The notes beneath the pieces were generated by a model. It had not been told where the DNA came from, did not search any database, and saw only the letters and a program-made list of their open reading frames with translations. A DNA stretch of 64,000 bases from NCBI GenBank assembly GCA_017590115.1, contig JAGGNK010011003.1, positions 2,492,558-2,556,557 of the forward strand. Direction: 5' to 3'. The DNA is from Montifringilla adamsi (Eukaryota; Chordata; Aves; Passeriformes; Passeridae). Both the position numbers and the translations under genes were made by a program. Position 1 is the first letter of the stretch, and each line of letters begins with the position of its first letter. Below are positions 36,676 to 49,671 of this stretch, in pieces.

Positions 36676-39600
36676 CAGTTCAGGCAGTGCTCAGCAGAGT
36701 TCAATGCCTGTGTAAATGCAAGGACTTTTTCAGGGAAGTGATTTTGTTGGGAGTGCAGAGGATGTGCTCATCCCCATATACACGCCTCAGTGGGGGAATT
36801 TATGTAGTGTTTCCTTTAGGTGTCGAGATCTCTGCTCAGCATTGCAGTGTGGAAGGAGGTGGGAAGATGAATTCTTACATCACTGAGCTCCTTTCAAGCG
36901 TTTCACACTCAAACTCCACTGTCACTGGAACTTGAAGTTGTATTCTCCCTTCATTATGGCAAATTCAGTATGTCCCTCATCTACCTTTTCAAATCAAAAC
37001 ACACTTTTTTTCTGTGGTTTCTTTTTTATGTAATGAGATGTGCAGGACTGAGGGCTCATCCTTGTTCTGTTGCCCTCCAGCAATCCTTTGGAATTCTTTT
37101 GGTGTCACCATTTCTCTATAAAGCTAAATAAAATAAACTACAGTGTTCCCTGTGTGTGATGAAAGTTTCCTCATTCTGTTAGGAATGTGATTTAGTTGAC
37201 ACAAACTTTTTATGAAATCACATTACCTGACAATATAGAAGATGAATTTGTTTAATCCAAAATTGTTCACCTTTTGGCTTGCAAAATACTGTGTGCTGCT
37301 TTAAAAGGGCAGGAAGACAAATTGCTGACATGATACTGTTCATCTAAATGTATAGGTTTACTGCAAGATTTCTTAAGTGACTAAGACTCTAATCTCTGAG
37401 CTCAACTTGAAGTACCTTCAAGGCAACTGATTTTCTGAAGGAGCTCAGAAGCTATCCCAGTGCTGGATTCCTTTTCAAGTGGCTGCTTTAGGTCACTGGT
37501 TGCTTTTGAAAATGTTCAACACCATTGTAAAACACCATTGTAAAACACCATTTTACTTAAATAGTAAATTTTAATACTTTAATTTTAGAGTCCCCCAGGT
37601 GAGCTGTAGGCATGGTGTGGGATTTTTTCCACCAGTTCTTGCTGTTGGTTTGGTGTTCATCACCACAGCTCCTCGTGATCCATGTGGAGTGGAACTGAGC
37701 CAGCAATGAAGAAACTGAAACTGTAGAGCACGTGTGAAACAAAGCAATTTGGGAGTTCCTGTGGGGCAGCAGTGCTGCTTTAAAGGACTCAGTTCTTTGA
37801 AGCACTGTGGCTGGAGAGTGCTGTTAGGTCTCTTCTTGGAAGTCTAGAATGAAAAAGATCTCAAGAACAGGTTTTTCCAGTTTAGATTCGTGAGAGGCCT
37901 GACCGTAATATTCATGTTCTGGCCTTTCCTGCCATGTGAAGGAGAGATAAAATCCTGACATGCTGCAGCTCTTTCCCTGCTTTCATGAATAAACACACGT
38001 AATTCTCCAAATATCTGCAGTACAGCACATTAAGATCCTTTTTGCTTTCTGCTGCTTCCCTATTTTTTTTACAGTGAGTCAGGACTTTTCCATACAAAAG
38101 AGAGGCATCCCTTTCAACAAAATTCTATCCCTAAACCTTTTTGTCTTGATAAATACTTTTGTTTCACTGAAAGAGAAATGAAGGTCTTTTCCTTAGTGGG
38201 TGATGTATTTTATGTTTTTCCAAGTCCATGTTTTGTGTATTTACTTTCCCATTAAGCAATGTACTGCTGCCAGGGAGCACATTTCAGTCAGGGTAGCAGG
38301 ACTGTGGTTTAATCTCACTGAGAGCAGAAAGCCCAGAAATGGCATTTATCCACCCACTGAGCCTTCTTGCTTCCCTTCTGGCCTGTGAAATTACTCAGCC
38401 TAATTCTGCAAAACCAAGAATTTGGGCTTAAACATCCACATTTCTATTTTTTTTTTTTCCTAGGCAGTCAATGATTTGAGTCAGCTTAGCTATTCTTTTA
38501 CTTAAGAGCAGGAAACATTTGCTAGAATATGTTCCTGGCATGCTTATTGTTAAATGTAATGTGGAATGTGTGTGTGTCTGAAATTTTGGAACATATCCTT
38601 GGGGTTATTTTAGATTATAGGGTATAATCCTTGCAGGAAAAAAAAAAAAAACACTTTAATTGAGGTAAAAATGTGAACCTAAATCACCTGAATTTTTACC
38701 ACATGCTGCCATGACTTTGTTCACTGAATTTCCCTGGTGGGACTGGCAGCCACCTTGGATCACTCCAGCCTTCATGCCCACAAATACCATGGCTTATTTT
38801 TCTGGGACATTTCTAGAGCATTAAACTAGCAACCCAGGAGAATGTTAATTAAAGAAGTGTGGTAGAAGACAAGCTAATTTGAATAAAAAAATACCAAATG
38901 TATTTTGGGAATGTCTTAGGGAAGGGGGTGTGCCAGGGTTTGGCATTTTTCCTGGCCTTTGAGTTTGGGTATGCTGCTCATGGCAAGGCTCATGGGGAAG
39001 CCTGGAAAGGTGTATGGAAGTAGGAACTTGGTTTGGACAAATTAAGTATTCAAGAGATAATTTAACCTGTGACAGTAATATGGGTGGTTTGGGAATCTTC
39101 CTTTGTTCAGTCCTCTGCTTTAAGGCTGCAGATTTTCTGAGTGACCTTGGCAAATCCCTTTCCACCTGACTCCATTCTGGATCTGAAAAACTGGGATTAT
39201 GGTACTGACTCACACTACAAAACACTTTCAGATTTGAGGATGGAAAACTTTAAGAGCTGGGATTTAGCATATTTTTTATTGTAGGGAGTCTCACCAAATT
39301 GGGTGATTTATCTCTTCTAGCTTTAGTATGCTCTTAGTTGTGAGAGAGACCTTTAATGTAAAAAATAGCCTCATTTAACTGCTGGTTTAGCTTTAATTTG
39401 TGGGATGGCTGGTTCATCTACCAAACTATTTATTTTGGTTTTAAAGTCCTTAGTTGACAGAGAAAACTTTGTGCACACAAATCCTTTCTGCTACCTGACA
39501 TTTGGGTTCTGGACCTTTTTTCCTTACAAGCAGAGTATGTTTTCTGACGTTATTCTTCTTTTTAATGATTTTTTTTTTTTTTTTTTCTGGCTAGGACTGT

Positions 39601-40199
39601 TCTGGCAGAGCTGGGGTAGCTTGGGCTGTGCTGTTGGTCTGGGCTGTGCACAGGGGTGTGAGGGGCTGGGAACAGCCCCTGCCCCTTCCCATGGAATCAC
39701 CCCTCAGCAACACTGGCCAGGGTGGCTCAGAATTCCTTTTCTTTGCCTGTCTCCAGTTACCCAGCTCTGAGATGGTGAAAGCAGGTGCAAAGTGACAGTG
39801 ATAAAAATAGCAATTTCAATCACTGCTCCTCTGAGAGGGGATCTCAGCTCCCCTGCCTCTCAGAGACCAGCTCCTTGCACACCCAGGAGTTTGTCAAAAT
39901 CATCCCAGCTCTGCTTTAAACAGGCTCTTGAATGAATGAGTCCTCCATCCACTCCAGGCTGGTGCTGGAACAAGGAGGGCCCTGATTCCTGGCAGCTTTG
40001 GCAGAGCAGACAGGGCTGTGGTTTTGGAGCATGGTTCATTGGGAGCACTGTAGAAAGGCAGCACTAAGAACTCCATAAGGAACTCAATTTCATTTTCTAT
40101 TTGGAAAAAAAATTCCTTTTTAATCTCATTCCTCTAATCCTCAGCTTCCAAATACCAAGCCATGATCTATTAGCTTTAAAGCTTCAGGAAATTAGGGGT
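36676..40199. other. Non-coding stretch, no gene seen
   Basis: AT-rich sequence without supported exons. It has a small three-unit tandem repeat at 37518-37555 and poly-A or poly-T tracts near 38636-38652 and 39569-39588. The GC-richer patch at 39596-40050 carries no recognisable element. Confidence 0.5.
37518..37555. repeat. 13-bp tandem repeat, three units
   Basis: Two exact AACACCATTGTAA units (37518-37530, 37531-37543) and a third partial AACACCATTTTA (37544-37555). A recent local duplication, with no known function. Confidence 0.9.
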
Positions 40200-40400
40200 G
40201 AAAGATTCCAGAGTAGTTTGGCACCTTAAAGCCCATCTCTTTCCTCCCCTGCCATGGGCAGGGACATCTTCCACTGTCCCAGGCTGCTCCAAGCCCCATC
40301 CAGCCTGGCCTTGGGCACTGCCAGGGGTGGCACAGCTTCTCTGGGCACCCTGTGCCACCCTCACAGGGAAGAATTTCTTCTTAATGTCTGATCAGGGTGT
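40200..40400 (-). mobile_element. CR1 LINE 3'-end fragment
   Basis: CCCTGCCATGGGCAGGGACA, then TCCACTGTCCCAGGCTGCTC and cctggccttgggcactgcc, ending at GGGAAGAATTTCTTCTTAAT. This is reverse-complement CR1, truncated, in minus orientation, with no octamer end visible. Confidence 0.88.
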
Positions 40401-42248
40401 GCATTTGAAAGTCTAGGTCAGATGTTCCCTGATATTTTATCTCTTTGGATATGAGCCTTTTAACATTTTTTTTTCTTTAGATTTCCCATAGGATCTAGAC
40501 CTCTTCTGCCCCACTGCATACAAGAGGACACAGATGTAATTGATTATAGAAGAACTTTAAGAAGTCATAATTAATATTTTGACAGAAAGCATTACTTACA
40601 TGGAGACATTCTAAACAGAAATAAACTAAAATTTCCCTCTGCTAGTTATAGTAAAAGTCTGAAGCCAAACAAACTAAACTTATTTTGGATATTCTGCTGT
40701 TTCCCTTGGTAACAGTCCTTATATGGAACAACAAAAATCTGGCTGTTGTTGACCTCCCCATTACCACTTTCTGGTTCTTCCACATGGGCTGAAGGTTTCA
40801 GGACTGAATTCACAAAGGCTGGAGTGGATGATTTACATAGAACAATAACAAAACTTTTGGCAGGCAATTTTAACCACCAATTTTAATTTGAAAATAATTG
40901 AATTGCTTGCTTTTCAAAATTTCTGTGGTTTTGGTTTTCTGTTGTAATGGAAAACTTTGCACTTCTTTATGTCTAACTTGCAGTTGCATTGTGTGTAAGG
41001 ACAAACAAATCTCCTTTAAAGGGTGTATATTGAACTCTAAAAATAACCCAGAGAGGAACCTGGCTTTTAACATTTTTTAGATGTGTTGCTGTGTAAGAAA
41101 ATGGTATTTCAAAAGAGGTTCCCTTGGAAGAACGCAAGTGGTTTGGTTTGGTCAGAATTTTGAAGAATTTACCTTGAGAAGGAAGGTATTTAATTACCTA
41201 TGGGGTGCACAGGTGTGAGGGAAAGCAGACAAGTTTGTGCATGATAGCAAAAAGTGCTGAATTTAAAAACAAATAGGGGATTTTTGGGAATCTTTTAGTA
41301 TGTGGAAGTTTGGCTTGGGTATACATTTGAACTGAACTGTATGTCAAGAATAGGGAGAAGCAGTTGGACTTCCCTTGCTTTGAGTCATGTATTCAGGCTT
41401 TCTTCTTGAAATCACAATCAACTGAGGCATAAAATTAAAATTTTACAGTAAAAATCTCTGATTTTCACTTTCACTTTGGGACTCTTAGTTTAAAATTTGA
41501 AGTTCAATAAAGGCACTTTTGTGACCTGTACTTGTCCATTCTGTCAGTGACAGGGGAGTTCTGCCAACTTTGACCTGGGGAGAAATGACCAGATGTGGTA
41601 TATGCTCTGGTAAAGGATAATTCCTTTTCCAAAAAGATGTATTTTAAAACATTACATGGACTGTCCTGAGAGAATGGAACATGACTCTTCCAGTTTCTGC
41701 CGTAGCTGTGGGTTTGTCTGTCCCCAGTGAGCTGGGACATGGGCCTGGACACTGCTTCCAGTTGACATTTGCTGTTTCCTGCTTAAACAAACTCACAGGG
41801 TAAGTTCAGAAGAAGCAAAATACCCTCTCAGAAGTGGCTCTTGGTTTTTGCAGTGTGGGTGGAGTGTGTTTTTTCCTTTCTCGTGGCTTGCTAAAGCACG
41901 TCTCTGGTTTTGTTTGTGCCGGTCCCTGATGCTCTGCTGCCTCTTTGCACACTTGCAGGCTCCGCATGGCCTCTAGATGTCCCTCCTCCTCCTCGCATAA
42001 CCCCAGCGCCAGGCAGTGCAAGAAATCCAGCTCCAGCACATCCCACTTCTTCAAGGAATAGACGCTGGGCATGTCTGACCAGAGCAGGTACAGCCACGCA
42101 GGCACGGGAGGGTGAGCAGGGCTCCCTTCTCCTGTGCTCCCAAACCCCTCCGAGCTCCTGTGGGCAAGGAGTGCCAGGCATTTGGGGGAATGAGCCACAC
42201 CTCAGAAAAACCACAGTGCCACTGCTCTTGGAACTGGTGCTGCTGTGC
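40401..42248. other. Non-coding stretch; GC-rich part 41900-42240
   Basis: No supported gene. From about 41900 the DNA is GC-richer, and the minus strand has overlapping open frames of 111-152 codons (41806-42386). They resemble a decayed coding sequence in places (a stretch reading LKKWDVLELDFLHCLALG), but frames conflict and I recognise no family. A broken retrocopy is one possibility, chance is another. Confidence 0.35.
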
Positions 42249-42895
42249 TTTGGGGGAAGGCTGAGAGGCTGAGAACTGGATGAGCCATAAAAATCTGCAT
42301 CCCCTTCCATGCTGGAAGTGATGCTTCCAGTCCAAGACTGTGAGACCACGGAGATCCTTGTGCCATTGCTGGCTGCTCTGTCTCATTTCTGGGGTGGAGG
42401 GCTGTGGTAGTTTCTGGGCTCCCTGTCGAAGGAAGGAAATTATGAATCTGACTCCATGTTCTTAGAAGGCTAATTTATTATTTTATGATATTATATTACA
42501 TAAAGAATGCTATACTAAACTATACTAAGGAATAGAGTAAGGATACAGACAGAAGTTTATAAAGAATGATAATGAAAAACTGTGACTCCTTCCAGGGTCC
42601 CGACACAGCCTGACCCTGATTGGTCATTAAGTCAAAACAATTCACATGAAACCAATCAAACATGCACCTGTTGGTAAACAGTGTCAAAACTCATTCCAAA
42701 GCAGCAAAACACAGGAGAAGCAAATCAGATAATTCATGTTTTCATTTCTCTCTGAGGCTTCTCAGCTTCCCGGGCAAAGAGATTTTCCAGAAAATATGAC
42801 AGTGACAGAGGGTCTCTAGGGTTTGTTCCCTTTGGAGCTTTTTGCTAGCAATAATCTCCTCTTGAAATATGTGATGTACTAATTCCAAAGGGATA
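42249..42895. repeat. Unidentified repeat copy A, split by an LTR
   Basis: 42249-42401 and 42808-42895 together match 45839-46055 at high identity (shared AAAATCTGCATCCCCTTCCA and GGGTTTGTTCCCTTTGGAG). The two halves are separated by the LTR at 42403-42807. The family is not known to me. Confidence 0.85.
42403..42807 (-). mobile_element. Solo retroviral LTR, copy 1 of 4
   Basis: An endogenous retrovirus long terminal repeat in minus orientation, with no internal viral genes alongside. It runs from TGTGGTAGTTTCTGGGCTCC to CAGTGACA (TG…CA ends) and shares AATCTGACTCCATGTTCTTA and CTATACTAAACTATACTAA with three other copies in the window. Flanks read GAGGGC on the left and GAGGGT on the right, a 6-bp target duplication with one change. 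It interrupts repeat copy A, and the uninterrupted form is seen at 45985-46010. Confidence 0.85.
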
Positions 42896-43177
42896 AGGTT
42901 TTCTCTGGTCATGGATACTTCCATACTGTGGATCAAAAGGGTGTGTGTGTGTAGTCAACCCTTTACCTCTCATGGAAGGTTGAAGGAGAGCTTTGTTCAT
43001 GATCTTTTGAGACCTGAGGTGTCACTCTTCTGGATCTTAGGGAGCTTGAAGATGGTCATTATTATTGTAAGAATGGATTTTATCCCTGTCTTGGAAGGAG
43101 TGGTGTTTGTATATGATTGTAATAGTGGGCCAAGTGCTTTGGGATCTTTTAGGCTGAATGGGTGAACACTGGGCTAT

Positions 43178-43592
43178 TGTATTAGAGGGGTGCCTGACGA
43201 AGGAAGGAATGATGAATCTGACCCCATGTTCTCAGAAGGATAATTTATTATTTTATAATACAATATTATATTAAAGAATGCTATACTAAACTATACTAAA
43301 GAATACAGAAAGGATACTTACTGAATGCTAAAAAGATAATAATGAAAACTCGTGACTCTCTCCAGAGTCCCGACACAGCTTGCCCCTGACTGGCCAAAGA
43401 GTGAAAACAACTCACAGCAGAATGCAGTGAAACAATCACCTGTGGGTGAACAATCTCCAAACACATTCCACATGAGCACAACACAGGAGAAGCAAATGAG
43501 ATAAGAATTGTTTTCCTTTTCTCTGAGGCTTCTCAGCTTCCCAGGAGAAAAATCCTGGACAAAGGGATTTTTCAGAAAATATTAATGTAACA
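43178..43592 (-). mobile_element. Solo retroviral LTR, copy 2 of 4
   Basis: Same family and orientation as the copy 370 bp upstream, about 415 bp. It shares AAAGAATGCTATACTAAACT and TCTGAGGCTTCTCAGCTTCC. It starts TGTATTAGAGG and ends AATGTAACA. A clear target duplication is not visible. No viral coding sequence lies between the two copies, so they are separate insertions or heavily deleted remnants. Confidence 0.85.
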
Positions 43593-45838
43593 CTGGACAA
43601 ATATTCACTGTCAAAAAAGATGTATACCTGTGAATGTGCATTTTGCTGGCTGCTTTGCTGGCCCACCACAAGCTCAAAGACCAGCATTGCAATGCAAATT
43701 ACAGTGTTGTGATAACATGCAAAAACCTTAATTGGGGTAGTGGTGAGATAAACTGTCTTGAACCACTATGGGCTTGGTCAAATTAATGACCCAGCCCCAA
43801 GTATTGGTGAGGCTGAGCTGATTTTCTTTTGGTTTAAACAAGACACTGTTTTCTGTTCCTTCATTTCCCCACCATTAACTTTCAGATAATAATGTCCTTT
43901 ATACTGATGGAACAGCTAAGGAACAGGATGCTTAACATGTGTAAAGCTAAAGGTGACAATGAGTACCAACAAAATTAAGACACTGCAACCTGAAGTTTAG
44001 TCTTTCTTGAAACCATTCAAAAAACAACATTTGAGGGATTAGTTAGTAAAATTCTGAGGTTTGCTATCTTCTGAATAATGGGGATGGTTGCTAATGAATG
44101 TTAATATCTCTATCTGTGGCACAGACCATTTAATTATGGTCCAAATCCAAGCAAAATTAAATCATGGATGTCTCTTTGCTGTACAGTGGTCACTGAATGA
44201 CTTGTCCTGCTTCCAGCTCCAGGGAACATGGAACTGTGACTCCTTAAACTATTTCTGGTTAAATGCAACTCTCTGTGTATTTTCAGGTACCAGAAACTTC
44301 TGACTGGAAAAGGTGAGGTGAAGTAATCCTCAAGCATTATCCTCTCCTGCTTTGCTCAGATGAGGTGAGATGGGTTCCTCAGCAGACAACAGGGACAGTA
44401 GCTTCTTCTGCTGGAAGTGATAATGTGCTCCTGTCATCTCACCCTTCCTTCCAAGGGAGGGAGCACAGAGCAGGCTCCTGATTTTCCAGAGAGTGATGGA
44501 CTGTGGATGCTGGGGACAGGGTGGTCTCAGGGTCCCCCAGTGCGTGGAGAAGAGCATGGAGAAGGGTTCAGGCATCTGCAGGCAAAGCACCCATGCTCAG
44601 AGGGTGGGTGGGTCTGGATGAGTCTCCTCTGTCTGGCAGAACACAGAGGGTTTAACATACTATGCAATTAAATTCTCAAAAGACTGTTACATCCTTTTAG
44701 TTTCTGCTTTACGTCCTGATGGGTGAAGAACTGGGCGTACCACAAAAAAGTGGTAGGGTTTCCTGAGGTTTCCACATGTGAAGCCAGTGGGTACCCCAGT
44801 CTCTTGACTTTGTGCCATTAGCTTTAAGGGGCAGATGCTGTTGCTTTTGAAGTGCATCAGGACACGTGTTTTTTGTTACATGATCCCTGGGAAATGCACT
44901 GATAGCCCAGTTCCATGAAAGGACAAACATCCATTTCTCAAAAGCTGCCATGACTTGTGTTGCCATTCTGGTACTGTTTAGAGCCAGGATTTATTTATTT
45001 AGGGACAGTATCAAACACAGGTGTTGCTGTGCAGGATCAGGCCAGACTTGTCCTTAAATACAACATTTGTCCTTAAACAGAGCACCTGTGTTTGTGTCTC
45101 TAGACGTGTTTGTTTTCGGGGGTGCTGTCCAGAGGCCATCCCTGAGCACAGCCAGTAAAGACTGATTCCAGAATCACACAGGTCAGCTGATAAAATGCAG
45201 TGCAGAAAGGTCTCTTACCTCTTTCCTGCCCCCAGATGGGGTCAGTCACACCCAGCTACATCATCTGCCAGTACTGGGCAGAACTTCTGCCCTGTCCCGC
45301 CATGAGGTGAAGGGCTCCTTCTGCCAACACGTGATTTTCTGTGATCCCTGCTAACGTAGCATCCAGGTTTGGAACTTTTTAAGGAGGCCAAAGGGGTTGA
45401 TTGTTGTATTTCCTTCTTGTTTCAGTCAATTTATTCCTGTCCTTGACTTTGCACTCCACACAGATAAGCACAGATCTGTGTATGCACACGTTAGTTAGGA
45501 AGAAACAAGTGCCCAGCTGATATTCCTCCCCACCACCCTGAAAAAGTCAAAGAAAGGATCAATTTTATATATGTATCTTCATATATAGATATATATATGA
45601 CAGATAAATATATATATGTATGGAATTGCTGAAAACAGTTAATTTTGTATAGTTTTAATGAAAATCAAATAGTTCAAAATGAATAGAAAAGCTTTATAGG
45701 AGAAACATGGTTCACCATAAAAATCTTTTAGGTGAGTGTTGTTTGAGTTGGAAAGAAAAGGTTTTCAGGATCTTGTATTATTTCACTACTGAATTTTTGG
45801 ATAAACCCCTCTTGGAGGCTTTCTAAGTGCAATTCTGG
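43593..45838. other. Non-coding stretch, no gene seen
   Basis: No supported exon or repeat family. A TA-rich simple sequence lies at 45567-45620 (TATATATGTATCTTCATATA-like). Confidence 0.5.
45567..45620. repeat. TA-rich simple repeat
   Basis: Irregular (TA)n with interspersed ATATATAGATATATATATGA and AAATATATATATGTATGG; low complexity. Confidence 0.8.
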
Positions 45839-46055
45839 TTTGGGGAAGGCTGAGAGGCTGAGAACTGGACGAGCCATAAAAATCTGCATCCCCTTCCATG
45901 CTGGAAGTGATGCTTCCAGTTCAAGACTGAGACCACTGAGATCCTTGTGCCATTGCTGGCTGCTCTGTCTCATTTCTGGGGTGGAGGCTCTCTAGGGTTT
46001 GTTCCCTTTGGAGATTTTATCCAGCAGTAATCTCTTCTAGAAAGAGATGTACTAA
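45839..46055. repeat. Unidentified repeat copy B, intact
   Basis: Matches both halves of copy A (42249-42401 and 42808-42895) without the LTR between them, so it preserves the pre-insertion arrangement. Reads GGGGTGGAGGCTCTCTAGGG across the junction. Same orientation as A, 3.6 kb away. Its minus strand has an open frame (45728-45973) without family resemblance. Confidence 0.85.
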
Positions 46056-48044
46056 TTGCAAACAAAGGCTGGGATTTTTCACAGCAGCCCTGGAAGACTG
46101 AGAATCTCATTAGTCAAACTAGTTGGAAGGGAGCATCCAGATCTAGGCAGCTTGGTAAATTTTGGTCAAATAGCACAAAACATTAAGTTTCCTGGCCTTA
46201 TGTCTATGTCCAAGCAGCTGGTGTGCACACACAGCTCTCTGATCAGTTTGTCTCACTTTGGTTTTGCACATTACCTTTTTATTTTTTCTCCACATTTTGT
46301 CCTTTCTCTCATCATGCAATTTTAGTATGGTAAACCCTGTTCTTCCAAACAGCAGTGCTCTTCCTGTGTGTCTAGAGAGTAGCTAAATCACTTGAAAGAT
46401 GAGTATAAAGTGCTAATAAACCCAATATGCTCTGACTTAAAGCACCAGTATTATTAGCGATTGATTGATTATGATTGATTTTCCCAGTGCAGTTTTGTAG
46501 GACAGCTTGTCAAAGATCACAGTTAGTGTATCAATTATCACTGGTCACTTGAGGATTGCTGCTGAGGAAGAGTTTTCTTGCCATATAGCCCAAATACTGC
46601 TTTAAACAATCCATTCTCCTCAGACCCACTCAATTTCCAGTCAGTTAAATTAAGTATGGAGTTCTGGCATGGATGCTGCCCAGTTTAGTGCCTTTAAGGC
46701 ATCCCTGTGAGGTTACTAGAGGTCACTTCTGTGCAATTTATTTTTACTGCCTTTTTTAGAGTGTTATCAACTATAAAAACTGACATTCTCAAGGAGAGAA
46801 TTGTGTACATTGTTGTGATATAGGAACGTTTTTCCCAGAGAAATTCTGGTTTATCACACAAGCCTGTAAATATGTATTTACAATTTTAAAAGCACGTCTT
46901 TATGTCCCTGATTGTAAATGCTCTGTTTTTAAAGTTTTATAACACGTGACTCAACCAAGAGACCACAGCACACAGCTTTATATTGTACTGCTCTGTTTGA
47001 AGGGTCCATTACAGTCTAAGCTGTAGCAGAAAAATATCCATGTCACCAACAAGAAATAACCCATGGTTGCACCAGACTTCATCATTTTTCCTCAGATAAA
47101 AATGCAGTTTTTCTGGGAGGGGGGGGGGATGATTTTTCTTGCAGAAAAAAGCATCAGTTCAAAATGATGTCATTTCTCTGGACCAGTGAGGAGATTTTAT
47201 TCTCAGTGAATTCAGGAAAAGTATGCCATCTTTTCCCATGGCAGAATTTCACAGTTTTGCAGCAAATTTTTAACCTCCCCCGTGCCTGCTGATGAAACGT
47301 GAAATTTTGCCCGTGACCGATATCACAAGTTCTTGTGAAAATTCAAGGAGAGGGTGGGGAAAAAAACTCAGGTTTTGCATGTAGAATTTGCAAGGACAAC
47401 ACTGGCAGCTCTGCAGTGGTCTCATGGCAATGCTGACACTGAGAAGTTTATTGAAAATAAACTGTGTGGAGATGTGGTGGGACCTGGTTTGTGCTTGGGC
47501 TCTGAATTGCTCTGGAGGACTCTGAATTGTCTGTCTGCCATGTAAAGAAAAAAGAACAACAATAAATTAATGTGAAAAACTGCATTATGGAAATAATTAG
47601 TGTTATTTCAGCCAAGGAGGTCTTAAAAATGGAGATTGTCTGTGCCCTAGCTCTGAAAAAATGGAATTGTTTGGTGTTTTCCTGGTGGGTGGTGGGAGAG
47701 GAGGAAGGAGACTTGAGTGTCACCTCGGTCTGCCAGGTTCAGTGCACACAGACAGGGATTCCTTGTCCTGACAGCTCCACCCTGGACTGCATGCCTGGAG
47801 AAGCAGCCCATGGGGCCTTTGCAGTGTGGCCTCTCCATCCCAGCCCAAACCTCCTGCTGGGGTGTGTCAGCACTGTGGAACTTCAAGGCTGCTCTGCTCA
47901 GCTGGGAGGGAAATGTTTGGGCAGGTGTGCAGTGGGAGGGCTGTTTTCCTCCTAGGAGTGGCCCCTGTTTCATAAATTGTGTGTCATCACAGCACACTGA
48001 GACATTTTATGCTTCCTTCAGGGCCATTTGGCTCTTTGCATAGA
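46056..48044. other. Non-coding stretch, no gene seen
   Basis: No supported gene. A G homopolymer near 47119-47129 is the only simple repeat of note. Confidence 0.5.
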
Positions 48045-48265
48045 CTCCCAAAGTGGTTTGGACTGGAGGGACCTTGAAGCTCATCCCATTCTCCCTTTGC
48101 CATGGCAGGGACACCTTCCACTATCCCAGGGTGCTCCAAGCCCCATCCAACCCAGTCTTGGACACTGCCAGGGATGGGGCAGCCACAGTTTTGGGCAACC
48201 TGTGCCAGGTCCTCATTGTAAAAACCTTCTTTAAATCTACTCTAAATGGACCCTCCTTCAGTTGA
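48045..48265 (-). mobile_element. CR1 LINE 3'-end fragment
   Basis: GTGGTTTGGACTGGAGGGAC, then CTTTGCCATGGCAGGGACAC and CAAGCCCCATCCAACCCAGT, ending near CCTTCAGTTGAAAACC. Reverse-complement CR1, minus orientation, truncated. Confidence 0.9.
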
Positions 48266-49026
48266 AAACCCTGTAAGGGAATCACTGAGGGAGGTGGGCA
48301 GCCATCGTCAGGGGTGCATTAACCCCATGCATCCTGTCCTTAAAAACAGCAGTAGGTACAATAAATAGGTTTGGGAACAGCTGAATTATATGTATTAATA
48401 TTAATTTCACACAGGCTAAAAATGGCTCTTTCACCCCAGAAAATCTGAAGGTTCCTTATGCATTATAAATCTGGTCTCTAAGAGAAAAGCCACTGTTGTC
48501 ACTGTCACCTGCAGCAGCCTGACAGGCAGCCAGGCTCCTCTGTCAGTGTCACAGCCTGTTTAGCTTTCAGGAAATGCCACCCAGTTTCAGGTAAGTTTGA
48601 AGGGATCTGATTGTGCTGAACTGTCATTCTGTCCCTGCATGAGAGCCTTGAGAAATATTCTTTAAATAGCTGCATGCCTCCAGTCTTCTGTCTGTGCTGT
48701 CACATGAAGCAGCACTAATTACTCCTTTTTATAAGAGCTGTGGCTTTTTTGGGAGAAGGCTACATCCAAAGACAGATAAGGAGGATCAGTTTCTCATCCT
48801 GAAGCTGCTGCCTGGAGGCTGTTCAGCTCTGTGTGTGTGGTGCTGGCAGAAGGATGCAGAGGACACGACACTGCTGGTGGCTGGATCCCCTCCCAAAGTC
48901 CCAGTTAGCAAAGCCAGGGGTGCTTCAGTCCCTGGTGCCAGTGCTGGCTGTAAATGCTCTTCCAAGGCTGTGGGACATAGAGAGCTGTGTGTGCTCAGGA
49001 GGGGACACAGAGGACACGAGTCCGTC
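48266..49026. other. Non-coding stretch, no gene seen
   Basis: No exon or repeat family supported; moderate GC, short open frames only. Confidence 0.5.
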
Positions 49027-49446
49027 TGTGGTATTTGCTGGGTCCCCAGGAGGAAGGAGGAAGTGATGAATCTGACTCTATGTTCTTAGAAGGCTAATTT
49101 ATTATGATATGATATGATATATGATATAATGCTATACTAAACTATACTAAAGAATAGAGAAAGGATACTTACAGAAGGCTACAAAGAATGATAATGAAAA
49201 CTTGTGACTCCTTCCAGGGTCCTGACACAGCCGGACCCTGACTGGTCATAAAGTCAAAACAACTCACACCAGAATCCAATGAAACAATCACCTGTGGGTA
49301 AACAATCTCCAAACACATTCCAAAGCAGCAAAGCACAGGAGAAGCAAATGAGATAGTTAATGTTTTCCTTTTTCTCTGAGGCCTCTCAGCTTTCCAGGAG
49401 AAGAATCCTGGGCAAAGAGGATTTTTCAGAAAATGTGATGGTGACA
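49027..49446 (-). mobile_element. Solo retroviral LTR, copy 3 of 4
   Basis: Starts TGTGGTATTTGCTGGGTCCC, aligning with the start of copy 1, and ends ATGGTGACA. It shares GAATCTGACTCTATGTTCTT and the TATACTAAACTATACTAAAG block. It contains a short GATAT microsatellite (49105-49135). Flanks TCCGTC and TCCACC could be a 6-bp target duplication with two transitions. No internal viral sequence. Confidence 0.85.
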
Positions 49447-49671
49447 TCCACCCTGCCTGAGCTCATCTGAGGCACAAACAGAGCTGCACATCCAGCACTG
49501 CTGAGTAACATTCTCCTGGGCTGTGAGCAGTGCAGCCTTTGAGCCTTTCCCTGGGCTCACACCCAGCCAAGGTCACTGCTCAGAAGCTGCTGCAGTGCTG
49601 TGGCACACCAGGGATGCTCCAGCCCCGTGGGCACTGACAGAAATAGTGCTGAGTCTCCTGGTGCAGGAGAC

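Noticed and set aside
36067..36935. 196- and 162-codon + frames
   Set aside because: They run through a CR1 3' fragment and its flanks; the translated repeat is not a gene.
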